42,755 bases of DNA, from NCBI GenBank assembly GCA_900468065.1, contig UBTA01000042.1:1-42755 (forward strand), given 5' to 3'. Below, piece after piece: positions 17,380 through 25,370 of this stretch. Position numbers and translations under genes: made by a program. Origin of the DNA: Hyphomicrobiales bacterium. GTDB taxonomy: Bacteria; Pseudomonadota; Alphaproteobacteria; Rhizobiales; Rhizobiaceae. The notes under the pieces are model-generated. The model was not told the origin of the DNA. It did not search any database and worked only from the letters and a program-made list of their open reading frames with translations. Within the stretch, counting starts at the first letter, position 1; each line of letters opens with the position of its first letter.

Positions 17380-18138
17380 ATGCGGATAAAGAACCTTTTC
17401 GACAGACCAGCCGAGCATTCGGCGCCGAACCATGGTTCCACCGCCAAATACCGCACACTTGCCATCAGTGTTCTGACGGTCGCAGCGTCTCTGGCCGCTG
17501 CTGCCCCCGCGATGGCCGCCTCGTGCGGTAGCACGCCGGAAGCCGGGCTCGACTGGAGCGAATGCACCAAGAAGAACCTGATGCTGCCGTCGAGCGAACT
17601 CGAGGGCGCCAATCTCTCCGGCACCGATTTTTCGCTGACCGATCTCAGCGGTTCGAACCTGGCATCGGCCAACCTCGAAAAGGCCAATCTGGTGCGCGCG
17701 TGGCTGGCCGGCGCCAAGGCTGAAAAGGCCAATTTCGCTCGCGTCGAGGCCTATCGCTCAAGCTTTGCCAATATTGCCGCCAACGGCGCCTCGTTTGCCG
17801 GCGCCGAGCTGCAGCGCGCCGATTTCAGCGGCGCCGATCTGACCGGAGCCAATTTCGAAAAGGCGGAAGTCGGCCGCGTCCTGTTCAAGGGTGCCGTGCT
17901 CACCGGGGCACGTTTTTCGCTCGCCAACCTATCGCGTGCCAATCTCAGCGGTGCGACCTTCGAAGGCCCCTTGGATTTCGATCAGGCCTTCATGTTCCTC
18001 ACCCATATCGAAGGGCTTGATCTTTCCGCAGCCAAGGGGCTCCAACAGGCCCAGGTCGATCTGGCTTGCGGCGACGAAAAGACGAAGCTTCCGGAAGGAC
18101 TGACCACGCCGGCGGGCTGGCCTTGCGCATCAGACTGA
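17380..18138 (+). CDS. Secreted pentapeptide-repeat protein
   Basis: A 252-residue protein with a signal peptide (about 25-47, APAMAAS cleavage region) followed by a short Cys-containing segment and at least two blocks of A(N/D)LxX pentapeptide repeats (about 65-205), for example GANLSGTDFSLTDLSGSNLA and ADFSGADLTGANFEKA. These repeats build a right-handed quadrilateral beta helix. The C-terminal tail has a Cys pair (LACGDE and WPCASD). An export signal argues against the DNA-gyrase-protecting subtype. Function unknown. A perfect 7-bp hairpin (AGCTTGC 17340-17346 with 17354-17360) lies in its leader, and GAGGAG precedes the ATG. Confidence 0.82.
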   Translation: MRIKNLFDRPAEHSAPNHGSTAKYRTLAISVLTVAASLAAAAPAMAASCGSTPEAGLDWSECTKKNLMLPSSELEGANLSGTDFSLTDLSGSNLASANLEKANLVRAWLAGAKAEKANFARVEAYRSSFANIAANGASFAGAELQRADFSGADLTGANFEKAEVGRVLFKGAVLTGARFSLANLSRANLSGATFEGPLDFDQAFMFLTHIEGLDLSAAKGLQQAQVDLACGDEKTKLPEGLTTPAGWPCASD

Positions 18139-18254
18139 GCCGGCTAACGAGCGGCGCATGTCGTGCGCCGTTTGCCCTCGCTTTGACCATCGGCCGCACT
18201 GGACATCAGAGGCTTCTCCGCTAGGTTCATTGCCTGAATGCGGAGGAGCGAATC

Positions 18255-18716
18255 ATGAGCAAACTGACTATCCCCCAGGAAGGCGGCTGCCGTTGCGGCC
18301 AGGTGCGGCTGAAGATCAGCGCACCGCCGATCATCACCATGGCCTGCCACTGCACCGGCTGCCAGAAAATGTCCTCCAGCGCCTTTTCGCTCAGCGCCGC
18401 CATCCCGGCCGAGGGTTTTGAAGTCATCGCCGGCGAACCGGTGATCGGCGGCCTGCATGGCGCTACCCGTCACTATTTTTGCCCGCATTGCCTGACCTGG
18501 ATGTTCACCCGCCCCGAAGGCATGGACTGGTTCGTCAACCTGCGCTCGACCATGTTGGACGACACAAGCGATGTTGCCCCTTTCGTCGAGACATTTACCA
18601 GCGAGAAGCTGCCCTGGGCGGCAACATCGGCCGTGCACTCCTATGAGGCATTTCCGCCGATGGAGGCTTTTGGGGGGTTGATAGAGGAATTTGCCGCGAG
18701 AACGGCGTCCGCCTAA
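18255..18716 (+). CDS. GFA/CENP-V-family zinc protein
   Basis: A 153-residue member of the glutathione-dependent formaldehyde-activating (GFA) fold. The zinc ligands are all present: GCRCG (Cys12, Cys14), CHCTGC (Cys31, Cys33, Cys36) and FCPHC (Cys76, Cys79). Only some family members have been shown to bind glutathione adducts, so the reaction is open. The ribosome site GGAGGAG is 5-11 bases upstream of the ATG. Its stop overlaps the end of the ccdB remnant on the other strand by three to four bases. Confidence 0.85.
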   Translation: MSKLTIPQEGGCRCGQVRLKISAPPIITMACHCTGCQKMSSSAFSLSAAIPAEGFEVIAGEPVIGGLHGATRHYFCPHCLTWMFTRPEGMDWFVNLRSTMLDDTSDVAPFVETFTSEKLPWAATSAVHSYEAFPPMEAFGGLIEEFAARTASA

Positions 18717-19013
18717 AAGCCCTGGAACAGAAAATCCGTGGCCGCGGTGATGGCATCCGCCTGACCGGTGAGGTCAGCCACGGTTTCTCCGATTTCAGAA
18801 ACAGGAAGCGCCGCCATACGTTGCGTCGCCATGACGTAGTGCTCCCCGTTGATCAGGAAACGAGGATTGAGCCGCGAAATCGACCAGGACATGTCCCCCG
18901 ACCAGATAGAGAGGCACCATCACTCTTGAGGGCAGGTCGCTGAGCATGTTTGATTGAAGGTCAAGAGCCAGGATGGGTTCTGACTTCAGCCGGTAGACTT
19001 GGAATCTCGCCAT
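18713..19013 (-). pseudogene. ccdB: Frameshifted CcdB gyrase-toxin gene
   Basis: The N-terminal half reads as CcdB (MARFQVYRLKSEPILALD, then MLSDLPSRVMVPLYLVG) but the frame leaves the family at a run of five Gs (plus strand C tract 18895-18899) and stops at 18795 after 72 residues. Removing one G restores the missing part, including NGEHYVMATQRMAALPVSEI and ending FLFQGF at a TAG at 18713. The corrected protein would have 99 residues, the normal CcdB length. The total length of 301 bases (3x100+1) fits one extra base. It overlaps ccdA by one base (TGATG). A sequencing error in the homopolymer cannot be excluded. Confidence 0.87.
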
Positions 19014-19243
19014 CAGAATTGGCGATATTTCGCCAACGGCAGGCCGTGCTTCTCGACATATTCATTTTCCAGCCGGATCGCCTCGGCATTTTCCAGCCGC
19101 CACAGACGTTCTTGCTCGGCCTTGACCGCACGCCCGATGCCGTCCTCGGCCGCACGCGACAAATTGATCTTGAGATCGCGTGCCTGCGAGACGAGGTTGC
19201 TATCGAGGGACAGATCGGCGGATTTGCGAGACGGCTGAGACAT
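19013..19243 (-). CDS. ccdA: CcdA-family antitoxin
   Basis: A 76-residue antitoxin. The N-terminal part (about 10-40, ADLSLDSNLVSQARDLKINLS) is a ribbon-helix-helix DNA-binding domain. The C-terminal part (WRLENAEAIRLENEYVEKHG) is the CcdB-binding tail, ending LPLAKYRQF. ATG 19243 is chosen because AGAGGA lies just upstream; ATG 19255 lies inside the repeat arm. The gene is intact although its partner ccdB is frameshifted. A perfect 16-bp inverted repeat sits directly before the ribosome site, between this gene and lepA. Confidence 0.87.
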   Translation of the reverse strand: MSQPSRKSADLSLDSNLVSQARDLKINLSRAAEDGIGRAVKAEQERLWRLENAEAIRLENEYVEKHGLPLAKYRQF

Positions 19244-19250
19244 GATCCTC

Positions 19251-19291
19251 TCCATCGGACATGCGCCTCTTGTATGCGCATGTCCGATGGA
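19251..19291 (-). promoter_or_regulatory. Perfect 16-bp inverted repeat between lepA and ccdA
   Basis: TCCATCGGACATGCGC (19251-19266) and its exact complement (19276-19291) are separated by nine bases. On the minus strand it starts about ten bases after the lepA stop and ends seven bases before the ccdA ATG. There is no T run after it, so it is a poor terminator. It fits a CcdAB operator or an RNA hairpin masking the ccdA ribosome site; both are inferences. Confidence 0.75.
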
Positions 19292-19301
19292 AGAAAAGAC
19301 G

Positions 19302-21128
19302 TTACTCGTCGCTCATCTTCAGTGCTGCGATGAACGCTTCCTGGGGAATGTCCACCTTGCCGAACTGGCGCATGCGCTTCTTGCCGGCCTTCTGCTTGTC
19401 GAGCAGCTTGCGCTTGCGCGAGGCGTCGCCGCCATAGCATTTTGCCGTTACGTCCTTGCGCAGTGCCGAGATGGTTTCGCGGGCGATGACGTTGCCGCCG
19501 ATGGCGGCCTGGATCGGGATCTTGAACATGTGCTTGGGGATCAGATCCTTCAGCTTTTCGCACATGTCGCGGCCGCGCCGTTCCGCAGCCATACGGTGCA
19601 CCATCATCGACAGCGCATCGACAGGCTCGCCGTTGACCAGCACCGTCAGCTTGACCAGATGGCCCTCGCGGTGTTCGGTCAGGTGATAATCGAACGAGGC
19701 ATAGCCCTTCGAGATCGACTTCAGCCGGTCGTAGAAATCGAACACGACTTCGTTGAGCGGCAGGTCGTAGGTCAGCATGGCACGCTTGCCCACATAGGTG
19801 AGTTCGACCTGCAGGCCGCGCCGGTCCTGGCAGAGCTTCAGAATGCCGCCGAGATAATCGTCGGGCGTCAGGATCGTCGCGCGGATCCACGGCTCGTGGA
19901 TTTCGGCAACCTTGACGACATCCGGCATATCGGCCGGATTGTGCAGCTCGCGCTCCGTGCCGTCGTTCATGAACAGCTTGTAGACGACGGACGGGGCGGT
20001 GGCGATCAGGTCGAGATCGAACTCGCGTTCGAGACGTTCCTGAATGATTTCGAGATGCAAGAGGCCGAGGAAGCCGCAGCGGAAACCGAAGCCGAGCGCG
20101 GCAGACGATTCCATTTCGAACGAGAAGGAGGCGTCGTTGAGGCGCAGCTTGCCCATGGCGGAGCGCAGATCCTCGAAATCGGCAGCATCGACCGGGAACA
20201 GGCCGCAGAAGACCACCGGCTGGGCCGGCTTGAAGCCCGGCAGCATCTTGGCCGTCTGGCGCTTGTCCTCGGTGATGGTATCGCCGACGCGGGTGTCGGC
20301 CACTTCCTTGATCGAGGCGGTGATGAAGCCGATCTCGCCGGGGCCGAGCGCATCGACATTGACCATCTTCGGCGTGATGACGCCGACGCGCTCCACCTGA
20401 TACTTGGCGTCCGCCCCCATCATCCGCACCGTCATGCCGCGCTTCAGCGTGCCGTCAAGCACGCGTACGAGAACGATGACGCCGAGATAGGCATCGTACC
20501 AGCTGTCGACGAGCAGCGCCTTCAGCGGGCCGTTCTCGCCTTCCTCGCTCTTCGGCGCCGGCAACTGATGCACGATCGCTTCCAGCACGTCGGGAATGCC
20601 GAGGCCGGTCTTGGCCGAGATCAGCACGGCCTGGGAGGCATCGATGCCGATGACTTCCTCGATCTGCGCGCGGATACGGTCCGGCTCGGCGGCCGGCAGG
20701 TCGATCTTGTTGAGGACGGTGACGATCTCGTGATTGTTGTCGATCGCCTGATAGACGTTGGCGAGCGTCTGGGCTTCGACGCCCTGCGACGCATCCACCA
20801 CCAGAAGCGAGCCTTCGCAGGCCGACAGCGAGCGCGAGACTTCGTAGGCGAAGTCGACATGGCCGGGGGTGTCGATCAGGTTGAGGACATAGGTCTCGCC
20901 ATTGTTGGCGACGTAATGCAGGCGCACGGTCTGCGCCTTGATGGTGATGCCGCGCTCTTTCTCGATATCCATCGAGTCGAGAACCTGCTCCGACATCTCG
21001 CGAGCGGCCAGGCCACCGGTCGACTGGATCAACCGGTCAGCCAGCGTCGACTTGCCGTGGTCGATATGGGCGACGATCGAGAAATTGCGGATATGCGACA
21101 GGGGCGTCTTTGAAGGTGTTGTGCTCAT
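19302..21128 (-). CDS. lepA: Elongation factor 4 (LepA)
   Basis: A 608-residue translational GTPase implicated in back-translocation and 30S maturation. G-domain motifs: AHIDHGKST (20-28), the RGITIK switch I (59-64) and DTPGH (86-90), with NKIDLP later. After the EF-G-like domains II, III and V comes the LepA-specific C-terminal domain, recognisable from [20 protein letters not shown] near the end. ATG 21128 or 21137 are both possible; neither has a good ribosome site. The next upstream gene on this strand is the MFS transporter, whose stop is about 60 bases away. Confidence 0.96.
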   Translation of the reverse strand: MSTTPSKTPLSHIRNFSIVAHIDHGKSTLADRLIQSTGGLAAREMSEQVLDSMDIEKERGITIKAQTVRLHYVANNGETYVLNLIDTPGHVDFAYEVSRSLSACEGSLLVVDASQGVEAQTLANVYQAIDNNHEIVTVLNKIDLPAAEPDRIRAQIEEVIGIDASQAVLISAKTGLGIPDVLEAIVHQLPAPKSEEGENGPLKALLVDSWYDAYLGVIVLVRVLDGTLKRGMTVRMMGADAKYQVERVGVITPKMVNVDALGPGEIGFITASIKEVADTRVGDTITEDKRQTAKMLPGFKPAQPVVFCGLFPVDAADFEDLRSAMGKLRLNDASFSFEMESSAALGFGFRCGFLGLLHLEIIQERLEREFDLDLIATAPSVVYKLFMNDGTERELHNPADMPDVVKVAEIHEPWIRATILTPDDYLGGILKLCQDRRGLQVELTYVGKRAMLTYDLPLNEVVFDFYDRLKSISKGYASFDYHLTEHREGHLVKLTVLVNGEPVDALSMMVHRMAAERRGRDMCEKLKDLIPKHMFKIPIQAAIGGNVIARETISALRKDVTAKCYGGDASRKRKLLDKQKAGKKRMRQFGKVDIPQEAFIAALKMSDE

Positions 21129-21186
21129 GCGCCGCATATAGCAGCGGTATCAACCGCCGCAAAGCAGGAAATGCAGGCTTTGTTCA

Positions 21187-22467
21187 CTATAATTGCCGGA
21201 TATCGCCCGCAACCGGATCGCCCTCGACCATCGCGCCGGCATTGGGCATCTGCGCGCTCTTCATCTCGAAATTCTCGCGCAGATGCGGCGGCACCGTTTC
21301 GCGGAATTTCAGCCGCACGGCGACGAAGGCCGCATAAGCAAGCGCCGTGCCCATGGCCGCATAGATAAACGTCTTCGGGCCGAAGACCGGTGTCAGCAGC
21401 GTGATCGACAGAGGAATGATCGTGGCGGCGATCGACCAGCACATCAGAAGCGTCGAGGCGAGCGGCACGAAATCGGCGGGTGCGGTGCGATCATTGGCAT
21501 GGGCATTGGCGATCGAATAGACGGTTTCGACGGCACCGGCAAACACGGCAAAGACCAGCATGAGCAGGACGAGGTTGGCGAACGAAACGCTGAGCGCCAC
21601 GACGGCGGCGGCCGCAATCAGCAGGCAGACGAGGATCAGCACGATGCGCCGGTCTATCCGGTCGGACAGCACGCCCATCGGATACTGGATGAAGATCAGG
21701 CCAAACTGCATGACCAGCATCAGAAGCGCGACATCGCCCTGGCTGACCGAATTGGCGGCGGCATAGATCGGCGTAAAGCCCTGCACGGCCATGGACAGCC
21801 CACCGGCAGCAAGAACGCCAACGAAGGCGACGGGGGAATTGCGCCAGACCATCGGCACATCGACGCTGACCTTGGCTGGCGGCGGCGGGTTGGGCAGGCG
21901 CGTCAGGCCGATCGGCAGGATGGCCATGGTGGTGAAGAAGATGGTGAGCAACGGCGCCAGATTACCATCCGCCGGAATCTGGCCGAACAGCCAGGCGCCG
22001 GCGCCAATGGCGATGACATAGACCATGTAGAACACCGACATCGCCTTGCCGCGCCAGCTGTTGGCGCTGGCATGGTTGAGCCAGCTCAGCGAGATGATGA
22101 AATTGATGTTGCCCGCCGCGCCATAGACGCCGCGCGCAAAAACCCAGAGCAGCGGATGGAAGCCGAGCGCGATCAAAAAAGCCGAGAGCAGCACCAGCGC
22201 CATCGAGCAGGAAAACGCCCGCGCATGGCCGACCCGTCGGATCATCGGGCCGGCAACGACGCAACCGGCGAGACCGCCAAAGGCAAGGGCCGTCACCGCC
22301 GCCCCGGCAACCCAGGGCGGGCTGTCGCCCTTCGCCAGAAGGAAAGGCACATAGGCGAACATCATGCCATTGCCGATGCCGACACAGGCCATGGAGGCAA
22401 CGATGCTGGCGATCGACAGCACGGATGCGCGCGGCTGCTCGGACCGGATTTCTTCACTCGCCACCAT
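21187..22467 (-). CDS. Major facilitator superfamily transporter (YcaD-like)
   Basis: A 426-residue membrane protein with about twelve hydrophobic segments and a long polar C-terminal tail. The MFS motif between TM2 and TM3 appears as GPMIRRVGHARAF (about 73-85) and its repeat as GVLSDRIDRRIVL in the second half. Overall similarity is to the YcaD-like subgroup, whose substrates are unknown. GGGGCG precedes the ATG. It is divergent from the XRE-cupin regulator across a 219-base AT-rich region, so that regulator may control it. Confidence 0.82.
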   Translation of the reverse strand: MVASEEIRSEQPRASVLSIASIVASMACVGIGNGMMFAYVPFLLAKGDSPPWVAGAAVTALAFGGLAGCVVAGPMIRRVGHARAFSCSMALVLLSAFLIALGFHPLLWVFARGVYGAAGNINFIISLSWLNHASANSWRGKAMSVFYMVYVIAIGAGAWLFGQIPADGNLAPLLTIFFTTMAILPIGLTRLPNPPPPAKVSVDVPMVWRNSPVAFVGVLAAGGLSMAVQGFTPIYAAANSVSQGDVALLMLVMQFGLIFIQYPMGVLSDRIDRRIVLILVCLLIAAAAVVALSVSFANLVLLMLVFAVFAGAVETVYSIANAHANDRTAPADFVPLASTLLMCWSIAATIIPLSITLLTPVFGPKTFIYAAMGTALAYAAFVAVRLKFRETVPPHLRENFEMKSAQMPNAGAMVEGDPVAGDIRQL

Positions 22468-22651
22468 CTGCGCCCCTAAAGATCAGCCAAGCCGCCAACG
22501 GGAGCGCTTGCGAAAGAATGCCCTAACATATTGATCGCTTGGTGGTTTCACCCGACGCCAGCCGTGAATCACACCATAGCGGCATATCCTGTTTTCGACT
22601 GTCGCCGCAGCGGCATGCAACGCATTTATTGCAACGGTCACCAAATTTTCG

Positions 22652-22689
22652 TTGACTCCACTATATGAACGTTTAATTCTCATATAATG
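22652..22689 (+). promoter_or_regulatory. Inverted repeat and promoter abutting the XRE-cupin start codon
   Basis: TATATGA (22662-22668) and TCATATA (22680-22686) are perfect complements 11 bases apart, and the right arm touches the ATG at 22687. A -35-like TTGACT lies at 22652-22657; -10 candidates are TAATTC (22674-22679) or CTATAT (22661-22666) with a different -35. There is no ribosome site. This suggests an autoregulatory operator and a leaderless or nearly leaderless transcript. Confidence 0.55.
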
Positions 22690-23256
22690 GAAAATTCATT
22701 CGAAACCGATATCGCCGAACGCTTGAAACGGCTGCGTCTGGAACAGTCGATGACGCTTGACGATCTCGCCAGCCGCGCCGGCGTCAGCCGTGCGATGATC
22801 TCGCGCATTGAACGTGGCGAGGCGAGCCCGACCGCCCAGCTTCTCGCCCGGCTCTGCAGCGCATTGGGCACGACCTTGTCGCGGTTTTTCGCCGATGGCG
22901 AAACTGCCGGTGATCCCCTCGCTCGCCGGAACGACCAGCGGATCTGGCGCGATCCCGAAACCGGCTATCTGCGCCGCTCGGTCTCAGCGGATGGCACCGG
23001 TTCGCCGGTCGATATCGTCGAGGTCGAGTTTCCGCCGGGTGCGCGCGTGGTGTTCGAACAGCAGCAGTTCGACGCCGGGCTGACGCAGCATCTCTGGCTG
23101 TTCGAAGGCCGGCTGACCATGACCGCCGGGGCGGAGACGCATGTCCTTGAGGCCGGCGACTGCCTGTTCATGCGGCTTGCCGAAGCTCATATCTTTCACA
23201 ATCCGCATAGCAAGCCGGCACGCTACGCCATCATTCTCAACCGCAGCAAAGTCTAG
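22687..23256 (+). CDS. XRE-family transcriptional regulator with cupin domain
   Basis: A 189-residue regulator. Residues about 10-65 form a lambda-repressor-like helix-turn-helix (LDDLASRAGVSRAMISRIERGEASPTAQLLARL), and residues about 105-185 a single cupin barrel (VEVEFPPGARVVF, LEAGDCLFMRLAEAHIFHNPH) that probably senses a small ligand. This architecture is common for regulators of small-molecule metabolism. It has no visible ribosome site. It is followed after five bases by a GNAT gene, a recurrent pairing, and is divergent from an MFS transporter. Confidence 0.88.
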   Translation: MENSFETDIAERLKRLRLEQSMTLDDLASRAGVSRAMISRIERGEASPTAQLLARLCSALGTTLSRFFADGETAGDPLARRNDQRIWRDPETGYLRRSVSADGTGSPVDIVEVEFPPGARVVFEQQQFDAGLTQHLWLFEGRLTMTAGAETHVLEAGDCLFMRLAEAHIFHNPHSKPARYAIILNRSKV

Positions 23257-23261
23257 TCCCA

Positions 23262-23792
23262 ATGTCCAAGGTTACGATCCGCACGCTCACCCCTTCCGAA
23301 ACCACGGCCGCTCTGCCCGCGCTTGCCGACATCCTGTCCGATTGCGTCGAGGGCGGCGCCTCCGTCGGCTTCATGTCGCCCTATACGCCGCAGGACGCGG
23401 TCCCCTATTGGCAAGGAGTTGCCCGGGCTGTTGCAGAGGGCAACACGGTACTGATCGTCGCCGAGACCGATGGCGAAATCCTCGGTACGGTTCAGCTCGG
23501 CATTGGCATGATGCCGAACCAGCCGCATCGCGCCGATCTGAAAAAGCTGCTCGTCCATCGCAAGGCCCGCGGCCTCGGTCTTTCACGCCTGCTGATGGAC
23601 GCTGCAGAAGAAGAGGCGGGCAAGCATGGGCGGCATATCCTCGTGCTAGATACGGCAACCGGAAGCCCGGCGGAGAGCATCTACGAAAAATTCGGCTGGC
23701 AGCGCGTCGGCGTCATTCCGCAATATGCCCTGATGCCGGATGGCAGCTATTGCGGCTCGACGTTCTTCTACAAGACGCTGGCCACGAATTGA
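23262..23792 (+). CDS. GNAT-family N-acetyltransferase
   Basis: A 176-residue acetyltransferase of the GNAT fold. The acetyl-CoA binding motif A is clear (KKLLVHRKARGLGLSRLLM, about 94-112), followed by the beta5 strand (ILVLDTATGS) and the Tyr-containing motif B region (AESIYEKFGWQRVG). The substrate is unknown. It starts five bases after the XRE-cupin gene and is almost certainly cotranscribed and perhaps coupled. The regulator may respond to the substrate or product of this enzyme. Confidence 0.88.
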   Translation: MSKVTIRTLTPSETTAALPALADILSDCVEGGASVGFMSPYTPQDAVPYWQGVARAVAEGNTVLIVAETDGEILGTVQLGIGMMPNQPHRADLKKLLVHRKARGLGLSRLLMDAAEEEAGKHGRHILVLDTATGSPAESIYEKFGWQRVGVIPQYALMPDGSYCGSTFFYKTLATN

Positions 23793-23825
23793 CGCGCGAA
23801 ATCACGGCAACCATTTCAGCCGTCC

Positions 23826-23871
23826 TTGACACCAAAAATGGCCATATCCCTTGACGGAAACAGTCCATATC
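23826..23871 (+). repeat. Imperfect tandem repeat TTGAC...CCATATC
   Basis: TTGAC at 23826 and 23851 are each followed by CCATATC at 23842 and 23865 (spacers 11 and 9 bases). The two units lie end to end in the region before the Cys-rich gene. The TTGAC elements resemble -35 hexamers but their spacing to CATATC is too short for a normal promoter, so a protein-binding site is equally likely. Confidence 0.4.
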
Positions 23872-23953
23872 GGCTGGGTCAGGCCATTTCACGCCTCTTA
23901 TCTTCGTGCTAGCTGATGTACAGCCGCAAGGCCGATATTCTTAAGGGGAACCC

Positions 23954-24331
23954 ATGAAAACCATTCTTCAGCGCGCGGGTCTGGCCGCGTTTTCCATCGC
24001 CATGCTTCTCGGCGGCATCTCCGCTGCCTCGGCGGCGGATGTCACCTTCGAAATGAAGAACAGCCACCCGAATGCCGTCGAAGTCGAGCTTTACAGCCAG
24101 GACCGCGACCATGTCTGGCCAGGCAACAATCAGGTTTATCTGCTGGATGACGGCGAGACCAAGCAGATCCCGCTATCCTGCGACCAGGGCGAAAAGATCT
24201 GCTACGGCGCTTGGATCTCCGGCGACAAGGAAACCTATTGGGGCACCGGTCCGGACAATGGCGAAACCTGCTCGGATTGCTGTTACACCTGCACGGGCGG
24301 CAACACCGAAGAGATCGACCTGACCGAATAA
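23954..24331 (+). CDS. Small Cys-rich secreted protein, unknown function
   Basis: A 125-residue protein I do not recognise by function. Residues 1-28 form a clear signal peptide (hydrophobic core, cleavage near ASAAD). The mature part is acidic, with aromatic-rich strands (VEVELYSQDRDHVWPGNNQVY, read from residue 39) and six cysteines, four of them clustered in CSDCCYTC near the C-terminus. A periplasmic disulfide-bonded or metal-binding domain is likely. AAGGGG precedes the ATG. It appears monocistronic. Confidence 0.75.
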   Translation: MKTILQRAGLAAFSIAMLLGGISAASAADVTFEMKNSHPNAVEVELYSQDRDHVWPGNNQVYLLDDGETKQIPLSCDQGEKICYGAWISGDKETYWGTGPDNGETCSDCCYTCTGGNTEEIDLTE

Positions 24332-24345
24332 TTCGACACGCAGAA

Positions 24346-24383
24346 GAGCCGGGCCGATCGAAACTTGTATGCCTGCCCGGCTC
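24346..24383 (+). terminator. Hairpin after the Cys-rich gene
   Basis: GAGCCGGGC (24346-24354) and GCCCGGCTC (24375-24383) are perfect complements with a 20-base loop, 15 bases after the stop at 24331. No T run follows, so termination would need Rho or would be weak. Confidence 0.4.
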
Positions 24384-24520
24384 CCAAAACTGAAGACCGC
24401 GGTAGCACCAATCCGCAGCCGGAAACAGAAAGTTCATTTCCCAAAAGGCTTGCTCTTCATCTTCCTGCCGCAATCAGTAGTATGAAGCAAAGGAAGCACC
24501 ATTTGGGGACCTCTGATTCC

Positions 24521-25183
24521 ATGATCAAGAAAATCGCCGTACTGGCCATCGCAACCGTCTATCTTTCAGGCTGCACCACGACCGACCCGTATACGGGCCA
24601 GCAGAAGATGTCGAACACCGCCGGTGGCGCGCTGATCGGCGCGGGCTTGGGTGCCGCGACCGGCCTTCTGGTCGGCGGCAGCTCTGCCGGACGCCGCGAT
24701 GCCGCCCTTGTCGGCGCCGGCATCGGCGCGCTCGGTGGCGGCCTGATCGGCAACTACATGGACAGCCAGGAAACCGAACTGCGCGCGCAGTTGCAGAACA
24801 CCGGCGTTTCGGTCACCCGCGTCGGCGACCGCATCGTTCTCAACATGCCGGAAAACATTACCTTCGGCACCGACCGCGACCAGATGAACCCCAGCGCCTA
24901 TCCGACACTGGACTCGGTCGCGATTGTACTGCGTAAGTTCAACAAGACTTTGATCGATGTCGATGGCCATACGGATTCGACCGGTAGCGCCAGCCACAAC
25001 CAGGACCTTTCGGAACGGCGTGCCATCTCGGTCGCCAACTATCTCGGCTCGCAGGGCGTCGACCAGCGCCGCATGTCGGCTGTCGGCTACGGTCCGGACC
25101 GGCCGATCGCATCGAATGGCAGCCCGGCCGGACGCGCGCAGAACCGCCGCGTCGAAATCTCGATCGCGCCGATCAAGGGCTGA
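24521..25183 (+). CDS. OmpA-family lipoprotein (YfiB/Pal-like)
   Basis: A 220-residue outer-membrane lipoprotein. The lipobox LSGC places the lipidated Cys at residue 18. A glycine-zipper segment (about 35-80, GGALIGAGLGAATGLL) follows, then an OmpA C-terminal peptidoglycan-binding domain (about 105-218) with GHTDSTGS (149-156) and NQDLSERRA (160-168), which carry the conserved Asp and Arg for diaminopimelate binding. It anchors the outer membrane to the wall. ATG 24521 is chosen because it begins the lipoprotein signal; earlier in-frame starts add a non-signal stretch. A strong terminator follows. Confidence 0.88.
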   Translation: MIKKIAVLAIATVYLSGCTTTDPYTGQQKMSNTAGGALIGAGLGAATGLLVGGSSAGRRDAALVGAGIGALGGGLIGNYMDSQETELRAQLQNTGVSVTRVGDRIVLNMPENITFGTDRDQMNPSAYPTLDSVAIVLRKFNKTLIDVDGHTDSTGSASHNQDLSERRAISVANYLGSQGVDQRRMSAVGYGPDRPIASNGSPAGRAQNRRVEISIAPIKG

Positions 25184-25199
25184 TCAAGCCTACGATATC

Positions 25200-25233
25200 A
25201 AAAAGCCGGTCACTGCCAGTGGCCGGCTTTTTT
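25200..25233 (+). terminator. Intrinsic terminator after the OmpA-family gene
   Basis: AAAAAGCCGG-TCACTG pairs with CCAGTGG-CCGGC-TTTTTT in a long stem starting 17 bases after the stop at 25183, with a good T run. The flanking A run would also allow it to work on the other strand. Confidence 0.92.
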
Positions 25234-25370
25234 GTGTGCAGAATTTCCGTCCGATGCCGCATAGAACCAAAAATGGGGCCTTGATCGTGCTCCCAGGCCT
25301 ACCGCACGACCATTGACGCGAGGAGCGTTGAAAACTTAAACTCGGCTCTTGCGAATGTGAGCAGATTCGA

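Noticed and set aside
19242..21113. A 623-codon open frame on the plus strand, opposite lepA
   Set aside because: It is the exact antisense of a well-matched LepA and its translation is low-complexity (runs of His, Arg, Asp, Gly). High-GC coding DNA commonly leaves such open antisense frames.
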